Below are positions 16,711 through 24,426 of a stretch of 36,660 nucleotides of DNA, one piece after another. The stretch lies in contig NZ_CAKPXS010000011.1 of NCBI RefSeq assembly GCF_934202235.1, forward strand, positions 1 to 36,660, given 5' to 3'. Position 1 is the first letter of the stretch, and each line of letters begins with the position of its first letter. Source of the stretch: an uncultured Limosilactobacillus sp. Lineage in GTDB: Bacteria > Bacillota > Bacilli > Lactobacillales > Lactobacillaceae. Below the pieces are notes generated by a model that was given only the letters and a program-made list of their open reading frames with translations, was not told the DNA's origin and did no database searches. The translations under genes were made by a program, and so were the position numbers.

Positions 16711-16727
16711 GACGGTTTGCTACCGTC
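16711..16727 (+). other. Small stem-loop in the pyk leader
   Basis: GACGGT and ACCGTC form a perfect 6-bp stem around TTGCT, 33 nt before the pyk ATG. There is no T-run after it, so it is not a terminator. It may stabilise the 5' end of the mRNA; this is inference. Confidence 0.4.
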
Positions 16728-16759
16728 CGATTGATACAATCAAAGGAGAGATGTCGATT

Positions 16760-18181
16760 ATGAAAAAGACAAAGATTGTCAGCACTCTGGGACCAGCAAG
16801 TACTGATGTGGACACGATCGTTAAGTTAATTAACGCCGGGGCCAACATCTTCCGTTTTAACTTCTCGCATGGTGATCACCCTGAACACCTAGGACGACTG
16901 AAGAACGTCCACAAGGCCGAAGAAATTACCGGTAAGAAGGTCGGCATTATGCTTGACACTAAGGGTGCCGAAATTCGGACGACCGTTCAAAAAGACGGGA
17001 AGATCGAATTCCACACTGGTGATAAGCTGCGGATTTCCATGGATGATTCCCTGGAAGGAACCAAGGATAAGATTGCTGTTACTTACCCCGGATTGTACGA
17101 TGACACTCACGTTGGTGGTCACGTCCTGGTTGACGATGGTTTGCTCGATTTCAAGATCGTTGAAAAGGACGATGCTAATAAGGAATTGGTAACGGTTGCC
17201 GAAAACGATGGGGTAATGGGCTCCCGCAAGGGGGTTAACGCTCCTGGTGTTTCCATTAACCTCCCGGGGATTACCGAGAAGGACAGCAGCGATATCCGCT
17301 TTGGCTGTGATCATGGTATTAACTTTATTTCCGCATCATTTGTTCGTAAGCCCCAGGATGTTTTGGATATCCGGGCGCTGCTAAAGGAAAAGCACATGGA
17401 AGATGTTCAAATCTTCCCGAAGATTGAATCCCAAGAAGGGATTGATAACTTTGACGAAATCATCAAGGTTTCTGATGGGCTGATGGTTGCTCGTGGTGAT
17501 ATGGGTGTTGAAATTCCGGCTGAAAATGTGCCGCTGGTTCAAAAGACCCTGATCCGCAAGTGCAACATGCTGGGCAAGCCGGTTATCACCGCTACCCAGA
17601 TGCTGGACTCCATGCAGGAAAACCCACGGCCAACACGTGCCGAAGTTTCTGACGTGGCTAACGCCATCTTTGACGGGACGGATGCCACGATGCTGTCAGG
17701 TGAAAGTGCTAACGGTGAATACCCGGTTGAATCAGTTGCAACGATGAACCGGATTGACATCAAGGCTGAAAACCACCTGAGCGACTTTGGCACTGAAACT
17801 TTTGACTTTGATAAGTCAGACGTTACCGAAACGATTGGTTCTGCTGTTGCTCGTGCTGCGAAGGACCTTAACATTCACACCATTGTTGCCGCTACTGCTT
17901 CTGGTTACACGGCACGGATGATTTCCAAGTATCGGCCAAATGCAGATATCTTAGCTTTGACCTTTGACGAACGGGTTCAACTGGGACTGACTGTTAACTG
18001 GGGTGTCCACCCGGTTCTGGTTCAACGGCCAGCTGATACTGATGATATGTTTGAAAAGGCCAGCCAAGTGGCTAAGGATGAAGGACTGGTTAAGACTGGC
18101 GACAAGATTATTGTCGTTGCTGGTTTGCCGGTTGGTAAGAAGGGGACTACTAACTTGATGCGGATTCAGGAAATCAAGTAG
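16760..18181 (+). CDS. pyk: Pyruvate kinase
   Basis: Transfers phosphate from phosphoenolpyruvate to ADP, the last ATP-forming step of glycolysis and the phosphoketolase pathway. KKTKIVSTLGPAS at the N-terminus, the FNFSHG motif, and the signature IFPKIESQEGIDNFDEI containing the catalytic Lys and Mg-binding Glu are present; MVARGDMGVEIP follows. I start it at 16760 because AAAGGAGAG (16742-16750) is too close to the ATG at 16751. That gives 473 residues, so the roughly 110-residue C-terminal PEP-utiliser-like extension of Bacillus and many lactobacilli (about 585 residues) is absent. It stands alone with no pfkA before it. Confidence 0.96.
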   Translation: MKKTKIVSTLGPASTDVDTIVKLINAGANIFRFNFSHGDHPEHLGRLKNVHKAEEITGKKVGIMLDTKGAEIRTTVQKDGKIEFHTGDKLRISMDDSLEGTKDKIAVTYPGLYDDTHVGGHVLVDDGLLDFKIVEKDDANKELVTVAENDGVMGSRKGVNAPGVSINLPGITEKDSSDIRFGCDHGINFISASFVRKPQDVLDIRALLKEKHMEDVQIFPKIESQEGIDNFDEIIKVSDGLMVARGDMGVEIPAENVPLVQKTLIRKCNMLGKPVITATQMLDSMQENPRPTRAEVSDVANAIFDGTDATMLSGESANGEYPVESVATMNRIDIKAENHLSDFGTETFDFDKSDVTETIGSAVARAAKDLNIHTIVAATASGYTARMISKYRPNADILALTFDERVQLGLTVNWGVHPVLVQRPADTDDMFEKASQVAKDEGLVKTGDKIIVVAGLPVGKKGTTNLMRIQEIK

Positions 18182-18199
18182 TTACCCGTTAAATCATTA

Positions 18200-18233
18200 A
18201 AAACGGCTGGGAAAATCCAGCCGTTTTCTTTTT
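18200..18233 (+). terminator. Intrinsic terminator of pyk
   Basis: AAAACGGCTGG and CCAGCCGTTTT form a perfect 11-bp stem around GAAAAT, followed by CTTTTT. Strong and canonical. Confidence 0.93.
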
Positions 18234-18260
18234 GGTTGATTTGCCTGGGACGGTTATAAT
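18232..18260 (+). promoter_or_regulatory. Promoter for the amidotransferase-like gene
   Basis: TTGGTT (18232-18237), 17-nt spacer and a consensus TATAAT (18255-18260). The -35 directly adjoins the pyk terminator T-run, so the gene is an independent unit. Confidence 0.6.
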
Positions 18261-18326
18261 AAAACTAACTTGGGTACTTGCAGGCGATACCTAATCCAAC
18301 ATTGCCGTTGATGGAAAGGATTATCA

Positions 18327-19004
18327 ATGAGAATTAATGTTTTGCAACACACGCCCAACGAGGGGCCGGGGACCATTGCTGATTGGGCACATGATCGGGG
18401 CCATGAAGTGTTTATTTATCACCCTTACCAATTCGGTGTTTTGCCGTCAGCTGCGCAAACGGGGATGTTGGTGATTCTTGGCGGGCCAATGAGTCCGAAT
18501 GATAATGATGATTGGATTATCCAGGAACGACAGTTGATTAAGCAGTTGCTGGCTGCGCATCGGCCACTCTTTGGGGCCTGTTTTGGCGCGCAGCAGATTG
18601 CAAAGACGGCTGGTGCGGTTATCAAAGCGGCACCGCACAAGGAAGTCGGCTGGGCACCGGTTTACCGGCAAAATACTGCCATTCCGGAACTGCCGGTCCG
18701 GTTGACCGCCCTTCACTGGCACCAGGAGATGTTTGAACTGCCGAAAGGAGCGACGTTGCTGTTTAGTAGCGACTTAGTCAGAAACCAGGGATTCCTCTTA
18801 GGAGATAATGTGATTGGGCTTCAATTTCATTTGGAACCCAAAAACGATAATGTTCGCGAAATTGCAATCAACGATTGCCAATACCCGCTAAAGGCCAACG
18901 ACCTTCACCAAACGGGTGAAGAAATCATCGCTCACGGCGTGCCAGCAGAAAATAAGCGGGCTGTTTACAGGATGCTGGACTTTATCAGCAATTCACAAGA
19001 CTAG
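18327..19004 (+). CDS. Class I glutamine amidotransferase-like protein, substrate unknown
   Basis: A single-domain GATase1-fold protein of 225 residues. The nucleophile elbow GACFGAQQIA contains Cys85, and LQFHLEP gives His168 and Glu170, so the Cys-His-Glu triad is complete. The LGGPMSPND loop (51-59) is the usual oxyanion-side motif of GuaA-like domains. No acceptor or synthetase domain is fused, and none is encoded next door, so it may be a stand-alone glutamine- or gamma-glutamyl-hydrolysing enzyme, or a subunit working with a distant partner. Monocistronic: own promoter and own terminator. SD GGAAAGGAT before ATG. Confidence 0.85.
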   Translation: MRINVLQHTPNEGPGTIADWAHDRGHEVFIYHPYQFGVLPSAAQTGMLVILGGPMSPNDNDDWIIQERQLIKQLLAAHRPLFGACFGAQQIAKTAGAVIKAAPHKEVGWAPVYRQNTAIPELPVRLTALHWHQEMFELPKGATLLFSSDLVRNQGFLLGDNVIGLQFHLEPKNDNVREIAINDCQYPLKANDLHQTGEEIIAHGVPAENKRAVYRMLDFISNSQD

Positions 19005-19013
19005 GAAATGAGC

Positions 19014-19045
19014 GGACCGAGCTGCGTTGCGGCCCGGTTTTCTTC
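19014..19045 (+). terminator. Intrinsic terminator of the amidotransferase-like gene
   Basis: ACCGAGCTGC and GCGGCCCGGT form a 10-position stem (one A/C mismatch, one wobble) with a GTT loop, followed by TTTTCTTCT. Confidence 0.75.
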
Positions 19046-19056
19046 TGCCCAGCTTC

Positions 19057-19085
19057 TTGGCATAGTCGGAGGAGACGTGTAAAAT
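19057..19085 (+). promoter_or_regulatory. Promoter for the cvfB-xerD-ribT-scpAB-rluB operon
   Basis: TTGGCA (19057-19062), a 17-nt spacer and TAAAAT (19080-19085), 34 nt before the cvfB start. No terminator or long gap occurs until after the LacI-type gene, so one transcript may run from here through 24319. Confidence 0.6.
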
Positions 19086-19119
19086 AAAGTAGTTTAGGAA
19101 TGACTGAGGAGGACGGCTG

Positions 19120-20013
19120 ATGAATCAAAAACTGGGGCGAGTTGTCGACGCCGTAATGATCGACGAAAACGAGAAATATTACTTTGTTCAACCATCACGA
19201 AACGGGCAAACTTACCGGTTATTGAAGGCGGAGAGCCCACAGGTCCTTCATATTGGTGGGTCAATCCGCGGTTTTGTTTACGAAAATGAAGATCACCAGC
19301 GGCAAATGACTTGCGAGCATATTCCGGCGGTGCGGGTGGATCATTATGCTTTTGGGACGGTCGTTGGTGTCCGCCGCAATCTCGGCGTCTTTGTCGACGT
19401 GGGGTTGACAAACAAGGATATTGCCGTTTCACTTGATGATTTGCCGGCGATGAAGACCCTTTGGCCACAAAAGGGCGACCGCTTGATGATTTCCTTGAAG
19501 GTGGACGATCACGACCGCCTCTGGGGCCAGTTAGCAACTCCCGACCTCTTTCAAGTAATTGCTCAAAAACCACAGCGCCAGCAAATGAACGCCGATGTGG
19601 AGGCGACAGTGACCCAGGTGAAATTAAATGGCACCCACGTCATTACTGATACTTATCAGCTGGGCTTTATTCACCCGAGCGAACGTGATGCCGAACCACG
19701 TTTAGGTCAGGTTTTACGGGCGCGGGTAATCGGTTTTTCCAACCATGGCGGGTTGAACCTGTCATTGAAGCCGCGGGGGTACCAGGCCATTGACGACGAT
19801 TCACAAATGATCCTCGCGATGTTGCGCCATAGTGTCGAGGGGACGATGCCGTTGAGTGACAAGTCATCACCGGCCGACATCAAGGCGCTTCTCGGAATTT
19901 CCAAGGGCCAGTTTAAGCGGGCAGTGGGCCACCTGCTTAAGTCAAAGTTAATCAGCCAAAGTGATGGTCAGCTCCGGTTAATGAACAACCAGGAGGACCA
20001 GGAAGATGAGTAA
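19120..20013 (+). CDS. cvfB: S1-domain RNA-binding protein CvfB
   Basis: RNA-binding protein of the CvfB/YitL family, known in Staphylococcus as a post-transcriptional regulator of virulence genes. The 297 residues fit three S1-like beta-barrels (about 2-62, 67-135 with FGTVVGVRRNLGVFVDVG, and 150-215) and a C-terminal winged helix (about 225-290). The last contains the ALLGISKGQFKRAVGHLLK helix-turn-helix typical of the family. SD GAGGAGG before ATG. The last 8 nt overlap xerD. Confidence 0.92.
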   Translation: MNQKLGRVVDAVMIDENEKYYFVQPSRNGQTYRLLKAESPQVLHIGGSIRGFVYENEDHQRQMTCEHIPAVRVDHYAFGTVVGVRRNLGVFVDVGLTNKDIAVSLDDLPAMKTLWPQKGDRLMISLKVDDHDRLWGQLATPDLFQVIAQKPQRQQMNADVEATVTQVKLNGTHVITDTYQLGFIHPSERDAEPRLGQVLRARVIGFSNHGGLNLSLKPRGYQAIDDDSQMILAMLRHSVEGTMPLSDKSSPADIKALLGISKGQFKRAVGHLLKSKLISQSDGQLRLMNNQEDQEDE

Positions 20014-20923
20014 TGGCCAACCGCTGAAGGCCGCTTATGGCGATCAGTTGGGGGATTTTGCCAACTATTTGGCGGTTGAGCGCAACCTTTCCGCTAATAC
20101 GGTTGAGGCTTACCGGTCGGATTTAAGCTTAGCAGCTGCTTATTGGCAGCAGCATGGCATCAGTGATTGGCAGCACGTTGACCGTTTTGCTGTTCTTTCG
20201 CTTTTGGCCAGCATGCAAAACCGTGGGCGGGCAGCGGAAACTGAATCGCGGATGGTTTCTTCACTGCGACAATTTTTCGCTTACCTTCTCCGGCGAAACT
20301 TGATTAGCGAAAATCCAATGAAGCTGGTTCAGTTACCCAAGGGGCGCCGCAAGCTGCCGACGGTTCTGAGTGAGGCAGAAGTTGGGCGCCTATTGGCGGT
20401 CCCTGATACCAGTACTCTACTTGGCATTCGTGACCGGGCAATGTGGGAATTAATGTACGCGACAGGTGTTCGGGTGAGCGAATTGGTTAACCTGACAATG
20501 GCCGAGCTTCACTTAGCTGTTGGGTTGATCCAGCCGCGAGGGAAGGGCGACAAGGAGCGCATTATCCCGGTTGGTGATATTGCCAGTGACTGGGTGCAAC
20601 GCTACTTAACAGCAGTTCGCCCCAAATTATTGAAAAAGCAGCGTTCCACTGCTGTTTTCTTAAACGCTAACGGCCGCAAGTTGACCCGTCAAGGAGTATG
20701 GAAAAACTTAAAACGGGATGTAATTGCGGCTAACATCACCAAGGATGTGACCCCGCATACGCTTCGTCACTCATTTGCCACCCATTTGTTGGAACACGGC
20801 GCTGATTTGCGAGTTGTTCAGGAACTGTTGGGGCATGCAGATATTGCAACGACGCAGATCTATACCCACGTTTCGAGGAAGCGGCTGACCGCTGTTTATC
20901 AAAAATATCACCCACGCGCTTAG
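20006..20923 (+). CDS. xerD: Tyrosine recombinase XerD
   Basis: Chromosome-dimer resolvase acting at dif with a partner recombinase. The N-terminal SAM-like DNA-binding domain covers about 12-98. All catalytic residues are visible: Arg156 (ATGVRVSEL), Lys180 (RGKGDKER), His251 and Arg254 (HTLRHSF), His277 (LLGHADI) and the nucleophile Tyr286 (TQIYTHVS). Length 305 residues. Position between cvfB and ribT/scpA is that of XerD in lactobacilli rather than the XerC-like recombinase near hslUV. Its start overlaps cvfB by 8 nt. Confidence 0.94.
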   Translation: MSNGQPLKAAYGDQLGDFANYLAVERNLSANTVEAYRSDLSLAAAYWQQHGISDWQHVDRFAVLSLLASMQNRGRAAETESRMVSSLRQFFAYLLRRNLISENPMKLVQLPKGRRKLPTVLSEAEVGRLLAVPDTSTLLGIRDRAMWELMYATGVRVSELVNLTMAELHLAVGLIQPRGKGDKERIIPVGDIASDWVQRYLTAVRPKLLKKQRSTAVFLNANGRKLTRQGVWKNLKRDVIAANITKDVTPHTLRHSFATHLLEHGADLRVVQELLGHADIATTQIYTHVSRKRLTAVYQKYHPRA

Positions 20924-20947
20924 GATAATAATTAAGAGGTGTCAAAG

Positions 20948-21349
20948 ATGTTAGTGAGGTACCATAAGGATTACCAAAAAATCGTCATGGGGTTATTGTC
21001 CTTTATCCCGTCATTGAATAATGTCAAGCGACTTCATGACGAGATTTTCTGGTCAACCGCTGATGACCAACCAATTTTCCTTTGGCAGACGCCAGACGGA
21101 GGCCATTTTATCGGTGTCGTCATTTTGGAAGTCAAGGACGATTATGTCCTGGTCCGACGCTTGTCATTTACCCCGAGTGAACGGACGGGCAGAAACATTT
21201 ATTCACTGTTGGATGCTGTGGCGGCGCGCTATCCGGACAAACGGGTCGTCGGCACCTTGACTAACCAACCATTGATTACTAACTGGGAGAAGGAATTACA
21301 TGAGCGACAAACCAGTCATCGTAGACCACCCGTTTCAGCCGACAATTAA
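20948..21349 (+). CDS. ribT: RibT-like acetyltransferase-fold protein
   Basis: Short GNAT-like protein resembling RibT, which ends the riboflavin operon in Bacillus but in lactobacilli sits between xerD and scpA. Biochemical role is not established. I start at the ATG at 20948, with AAGAGGTG 7-8 nt upstream, rather than the GTG at 20939 inside that SD; this gives 133 residues. Segments GGHFIGVVILEV and VRRLSFTPSERTGRNIYSLLD fit the acetyl-CoA-binding part of the fold. Its 3' end runs 50 nt into scpA, so the C-terminal tail is encoded in the same DNA as the ScpA N-terminus. Confidence 0.83.
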   Translation: MLVRYHKDYQKIVMGLLSFIPSLNNVKRLHDEIFWSTADDQPIFLWQTPDGGHFIGVVILEVKDDYVLVRRLSFTPSERTGRNIYSLLDAVAARYPDKRVVGTLTNQPLITNWEKELHERQTSHRRPPVSADN

Positions 21350-22082
21350 ACTGGAAGACTTTGAAGGACCATTAGACCTTCTCCTTCACCTGATCCGGCA
21401 AAACGAGATGGATATTCGGGATATCCAAATGGCACTGATTACCAGTCAGTACATGGATTACCTGGCCTCAATGAAGAAACACCGCCTGGAAGTTGCCGGT
21501 GATTATTTTGTGATGGCCGCGACCCTCATGCGCATCAAGAGTGAAATGTTACTGCCGGCACCGCCGGTGGAAGAAGAGCCGGAAATGGAACCGGAAGATC
21601 CACGACAGGAACTGGTAGAACAATTGTTGGAATACCAACGCTATAAGGATGCTGCGGCGAAGTTAAAGGACAAGGAAGAATTTCGTCAGCAGGAATTCAG
21701 TCGGGCCGCGATGGCAGTGCCGGAGCAAATGATTAGCGCCAAAGTGGCACCTGGCGTGAGTTTAAACCAGTTACAGACAGCCTTTGAAAAAGTTGTTAGG
21801 CGTCACAGTTTGAGCCAGCCAGTGGAAGAAACGGTCAGTCCCGAAAAGGTGACGGTGGAGGAGCGTCTCCAGGCGGTCACTCATCAGTTGCAGGCGGGTC
21901 CGCAACGCTTCATTGACTTGTTTGAGGATGATGTTAGTAGGGAGAACTTGGTGACCACTTTTATGGCTCTCCTTGAGTTATGCAAGCACGGGCGGGTCTT
22001 AGTGAGCCAGGCGAGTCCACTGGCCCCCTTAATTGTCCGCCTTCGTCCCAGGAAAGGAGCGCGTGATGGCAGAGCAAAGTAA
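21300..22082 (+). CDS. scpA: Segregation and condensation protein ScpA
   Basis: Kleisin subunit that, with ScpB and SMC, forms the bacterial condensin for chromosome segregation. The family's N-terminal motif LEDFEGPLDLLLHLIRQNEMDI is at residues 18-39, and LEYQRYKDAAAKL lies mid-protein after an acidic linker. The C-terminal winged helix (about 195-250) includes FMALLELCKHGRV. Length 260 residues is normal. SD GAGAAGGA before ATG, embedded in the end of ribT. Overlaps scpB by 17 nt. Confidence 0.95.
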   Translation: MSDKPVIVDHPFQPTIKLEDFEGPLDLLLHLIRQNEMDIRDIQMALITSQYMDYLASMKKHRLEVAGDYFVMAATLMRIKSEMLLPAPPVEEEPEMEPEDPRQELVEQLLEYQRYKDAAAKLKDKEEFRQQEFSRAAMAVPEQMISAKVAPGVSLNQLQTAFEKVVRRHSLSQPVEETVSPEKVTVEERLQAVTHQLQAGPQRFIDLFEDDVSRENLVTTFMALLELCKHGRVLVSQASPLAPLIVRLRPRKGARDGRAK

Positions 22083-22698
22083 CTTAGCAGTCATTGAAGG
22101 GTTACTGTTTATCAGTGGCGACGAGGGGATCACCCTCAGTGACCTGGCAAAACTGACCGGCTTTATGCGTCCCGCCGTCTCAGCCTTATTGGAACGTTTA
22201 AAGAGGAAATATGAGGGCGATGCCGATTGCGCACTGGTCCTGCTAAAGTCTGGGAATACGTACCGGCTAGCTACCAAGAGCAGCCTGGCGCCAGTAATTA
22301 AGCACTACTTTGAAGTGCCACTGACGGTGCCGCTCACGAACGCCCTCCTGGAAGTATTGGCAATTGTAGCCTACAAGCAGCCAATTACCCGGGTTGAGAT
22401 CGACGCCATTCGGGGTGTCCAAAGCTCTGGTTCACTCCAGAAACTGATTGTGCGTGGGCTGGTCACAACTAGTGGGCGGCTTGACGCTCCTGGCAGACCG
22501 TTTCAGTACGCTACGACGACCGCTTTCCTGGACTACTTTGGTCTGTCTTCGTTAAAGGAGCTGCCGCCACTAACTGAGCAGCTGACGACTGATGACCTCG
22601 ACGGTGACATCTTTATGCGGGCACTGCAACGCAAGGAGCAACAACGACAACGGGAGGAAAAAAATGACACAGCAACGACTACAAAAGGTAATGGCTGA
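22066..22698 (+). CDS. scpB: Segregation and condensation protein ScpB
   Basis: Winged-helix partner that dimerises and binds ScpA in the SMC complex. NLAVIEGLLFISGDEGITL at the N-terminus and LLEVLAIVAYKQPITRVEID are the family hallmarks. I chose the ATG at 22066, with GGAAAGGAG 6 nt upstream, over an earlier in-frame start at 22033 that would lack an SD; this gives 210 residues. The C-terminus is a Gln/Arg/Glu-rich tail overlapping rluB by 35 nt. Confidence 0.94.
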   Translation: MAEQSNLAVIEGLLFISGDEGITLSDLAKLTGFMRPAVSALLERLKRKYEGDADCALVLLKSGNTYRLATKSSLAPVIKHYFEVPLTVPLTNALLEVLAIVAYKQPITRVEIDAIRGVQSSGSLQKLIVRGLVTTSGRLDAPGRPFQYATTTAFLDYFGLSSLKELPPLTEQLTTDDLDGDIFMRALQRKEQQRQREEKNDTATTTKGNG

Positions 22699-23386
22699 AG
22701 CGGGGGTGGCTTCACGTCGGCATAGCGAAAAAATTATTTTGGAAGGACGAGTGACCGTCAACGGTAAGCGGGTTACTACTCTCGGGACCAAAGTTGACGG
22801 TAATGACGTGGTAGCAGTCGATGGTGTGCCCTTACAAAAGGAGCAGCACGAGTACTTCCTGTTGAATAAGCCGCGGGGCGTTATTTCGTCAGCACATGAT
22901 GAACATGGCCGGACAACAGTGGTTGACTTGCTAAAGCAGGAAGGTGTTAACGAACGGATTTACCCGGTCGGGAGACTGGATTATGACACGACCGGCGCCT
23001 TACTGCTGACTAACGATGGGGACCTGGCGAACAGACTAATGCACCCACGTTTTGAAATTGACAAAACCTACGTTGCCAAGGTTCGCGGGTTAGTCACTAA
23101 TGATGATTTGCGAACATTGCGGCGCGGGGTCGAGGTTGATGGCAAAATGACCCGGGAAAGTCACCCGCGATTGGTAGAAACCAACCGGGCAAAGAAAACA
23201 TGCCGGGTAAAGATTACAATTCATGAGGGGCGTTACCACCAGGTGAAAAAAATGTTTGAAGCAGTTGGTCATCCGGTGATCAAACTTCACCGGGAAAGTT
23301 ACGGTTTTCTCGATTTAACCGGTTTGGCCAGTGGTAAGTTCCGTTCCTTACGGACTGCGGAAGTGCGCGCCCTTCGTGAGCTTTAA
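22664..23386 (+). CDS. rluB: 23S rRNA pseudouridine synthase RluB-type
   Basis: Isomerises a uridine in helix 89 of 23S rRNA (U2605 in E. coli numbering). N-terminal S4 RNA-binding domain at about 4-50 (RLQKVMAEAGVASRR), then the RsuA-type catalytic domain with Asp106 in the GRLDYDTTG motif. KKMFEAVGHPVIKLHR is the family's C-terminal signature. The ATG at 22664 has GGGAGG upstream and gives 240 residues; an upstream in-frame start inside scpB is unsupported. It closes the conserved cvfB-rluB block. Confidence 0.93.
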   Translation: MTQQRLQKVMAEAGVASRRHSEKIILEGRVTVNGKRVTTLGTKVDGNDVVAVDGVPLQKEQHEYFLLNKPRGVISSAHDEHGRTTVVDLLKQEGVNERIYPVGRLDYDTTGALLLTNDGDLANRLMHPRFEIDKTYVAKVRGLVTNDDLRTLRRGVEVDGKMTRESHPRLVETNRAKKTCRVKITIHEGRYHQVKKMFEAVGHPVIKLHRESYGFLDLTGLASGKFRSLRTAEVRALREL

Positions 23387-23404
23387 GCAGAGTGGTGAAA
23401 GCTA

Positions 23405-24319
23405 ATGAGTACCATTAAAGATGTTGCCCGCCAAGCCGGCGTCTCGGTATCGACGGCTTCCCGGGCCCTTAACAATAATCCCCGCATTAGCGACGCGACC
23501 CGCCAACGTGTTCGCCAAGCTGCCGCCAAGTTGGGCTACCGTCTCAACTACGCTGCCAAAAACCTAACTAGTGGGAAGAGTAATATCGTTGGTCTGGTTT
23601 TTCCGGTCACCGAGGAAGGGGCCTTTGCCAATCCTTTCCACTTGGATTTAATGCGCGGAGTGGCCGCTAAACTTGCGCCCCACCATTACGAGATGGCAGT
23701 TGCTATTGGCCAGACAACGACAGAGCTGCTCGACCATGTTAAGTCGCTGGTGGAGAATGCCAACGTGACGAAATTGCTGGTCTTTTATTCCCTCAAAGAT
23801 GACCCGGTGATTACTTACCTGCGACAACAAGAATTAGACTTTGTGATTATCGGCCAGGCAGGGCAGGCTGGTGACCGTTTTGTCGATAGTGATAACCGCC
23901 TTGCTGGTTATCAGGGGACGGCTGCGCTGATGAAGCAAAAAGGGGTTAACCGGCCCCTCTTTGTGGTGTCCGCTCAACATTGGCCCTATGAAGAGGAAAG
24001 ACTGGCGGGTTATCGAGAGCAGATGGCCCGGCAAAAGTTACCAATCCAGGAAGCCACCGTTGACCAACCACTGGCTGCTGACCATTTTGATTCTTTAATT
24101 GCTAGCGACGATGTCAACTATCTGCACTTTGTGACAAGTCACCCCAAACTGGCCTCGTTACCCGCACTCTGTTTCAACAATTCGCGCTTACTGGGCATGA
24201 TTATGCCAGGGGTGATGAAGGTGGACTTATTACCGCGGGCCATTGGCAGTGCGGCAGTCGAATTGCTTTTTGACCCTGCGACTAACCACCGCTTGGTCGA
24301 CTTTCAAATTATTAACTGA
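23405..24319 (+). CDS. malR: LacI-family transcriptional regulator, probable maltose repressor MalR
   Basis: The N-terminal helix-turn-helix TIKDVARQAGVSVSTASRAL (3-22) and hinge (to about 60) are classic LacI/GalR. The periplasmic-binding-like effector domain follows. At 304 residues it is about 30 short of typical MalR proteins. The usual stretch between the 'D-A-I-x-A-x-N-D' loop and the 'VVGFN' strand is compressed to LIASDDVNYLHFVTSHPKLASLPALCFNNS. It precedes the maltose genes and a LacI-type palindrome over their promoter (24374-24393), which is why I call it their repressor. It starts 18 nt after rluB with no promoter seen between, and ends at its own terminator. Confidence 0.85.
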   Translation: MSTIKDVARQAGVSVSTASRALNNNPRISDATRQRVRQAAAKLGYRLNYAAKNLTSGKSNIVGLVFPVTEEGAFANPFHLDLMRGVAAKLAPHHYEMAVAIGQTTTELLDHVKSLVENANVTKLLVFYSLKDDPVITYLRQQELDFVIIGQAGQAGDRFVDSDNRLAGYQGTAALMKQKGVNRPLFVVSAQHWPYEEERLAGYREQMARQKLPIQEATVDQPLAADHFDSLIASDDVNYLHFVTSHPKLASLPALCFNNSRLLGMIMPGVMKVDLLPRAIGSAAVELLFDPATNHRLVDFQIIN

Positions 24320-24333
24320 CAAGTACGATCAGG

Positions 24334-24370
24334 GCTTGCTACTGAGAAGGTGGCAAGCTTATTTTATTTA
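24334..24370 (+). terminator. Terminator after malR
   Basis: GCTTGCTAC and GTGGCAAGC pair over 9 bp (one wobble) around TGAGAAG, followed by an interrupted T-rich run. It separates malR from the maltose operon. Confidence 0.7.
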
Positions 24371-24373
24371 ATT

Positions 24374-24393
24374 TTGTGCAAACGGTTGCACAA
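24374..24393. promoter_or_regulatory. LacI-type operator for the maltose operon
   Basis: TTGTGCAA and TTGCACAA are perfect inverted 8-base arms around ACGG. The core GCAAACGGTTGC is the usual shape of LacI-family (MalR/CcpA-like) sites with a central CG. The right arm contains the -35 of the malT promoter, the expected geometry for repression. Confidence 0.8.
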
Positions 24394-24414
24394 ACGAAAA
24401 TAATTTGTTATATT
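24386..24414 (+). promoter_or_regulatory. Promoter of malT-mapA-pgmB
   Basis: TTGCAC (24386-24391), 17-nt spacer and TATATT (24409-24414). The -35 is inside the operator palindrome. Confidence 0.7.
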
Positions 24415-24426
24415 ATTGTCAATCAA

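Noticed and set aside
16709..16759. Longer N-terminus for pyruvate kinase from an upstream ATG
   Set aside because: The extra residues are unlike any pyruvate kinase and the region contains the SD AAAGGAGAG for the start at 16760.
16889..17314. 141-codon minus-strand frame opposite pyk
   Set aside because: It lies entirely within a highly conserved pyruvate kinase and has no SD or recognisable product.
19094..19573. 159-codon minus-strand frame opposite cvfB
   Set aside because: CvfB is clearly real on the plus strand. The antisense product is Arg/Ser/Pro-rich with no domain and no SD, as expected of a shadow frame in GC-rich coding DNA.
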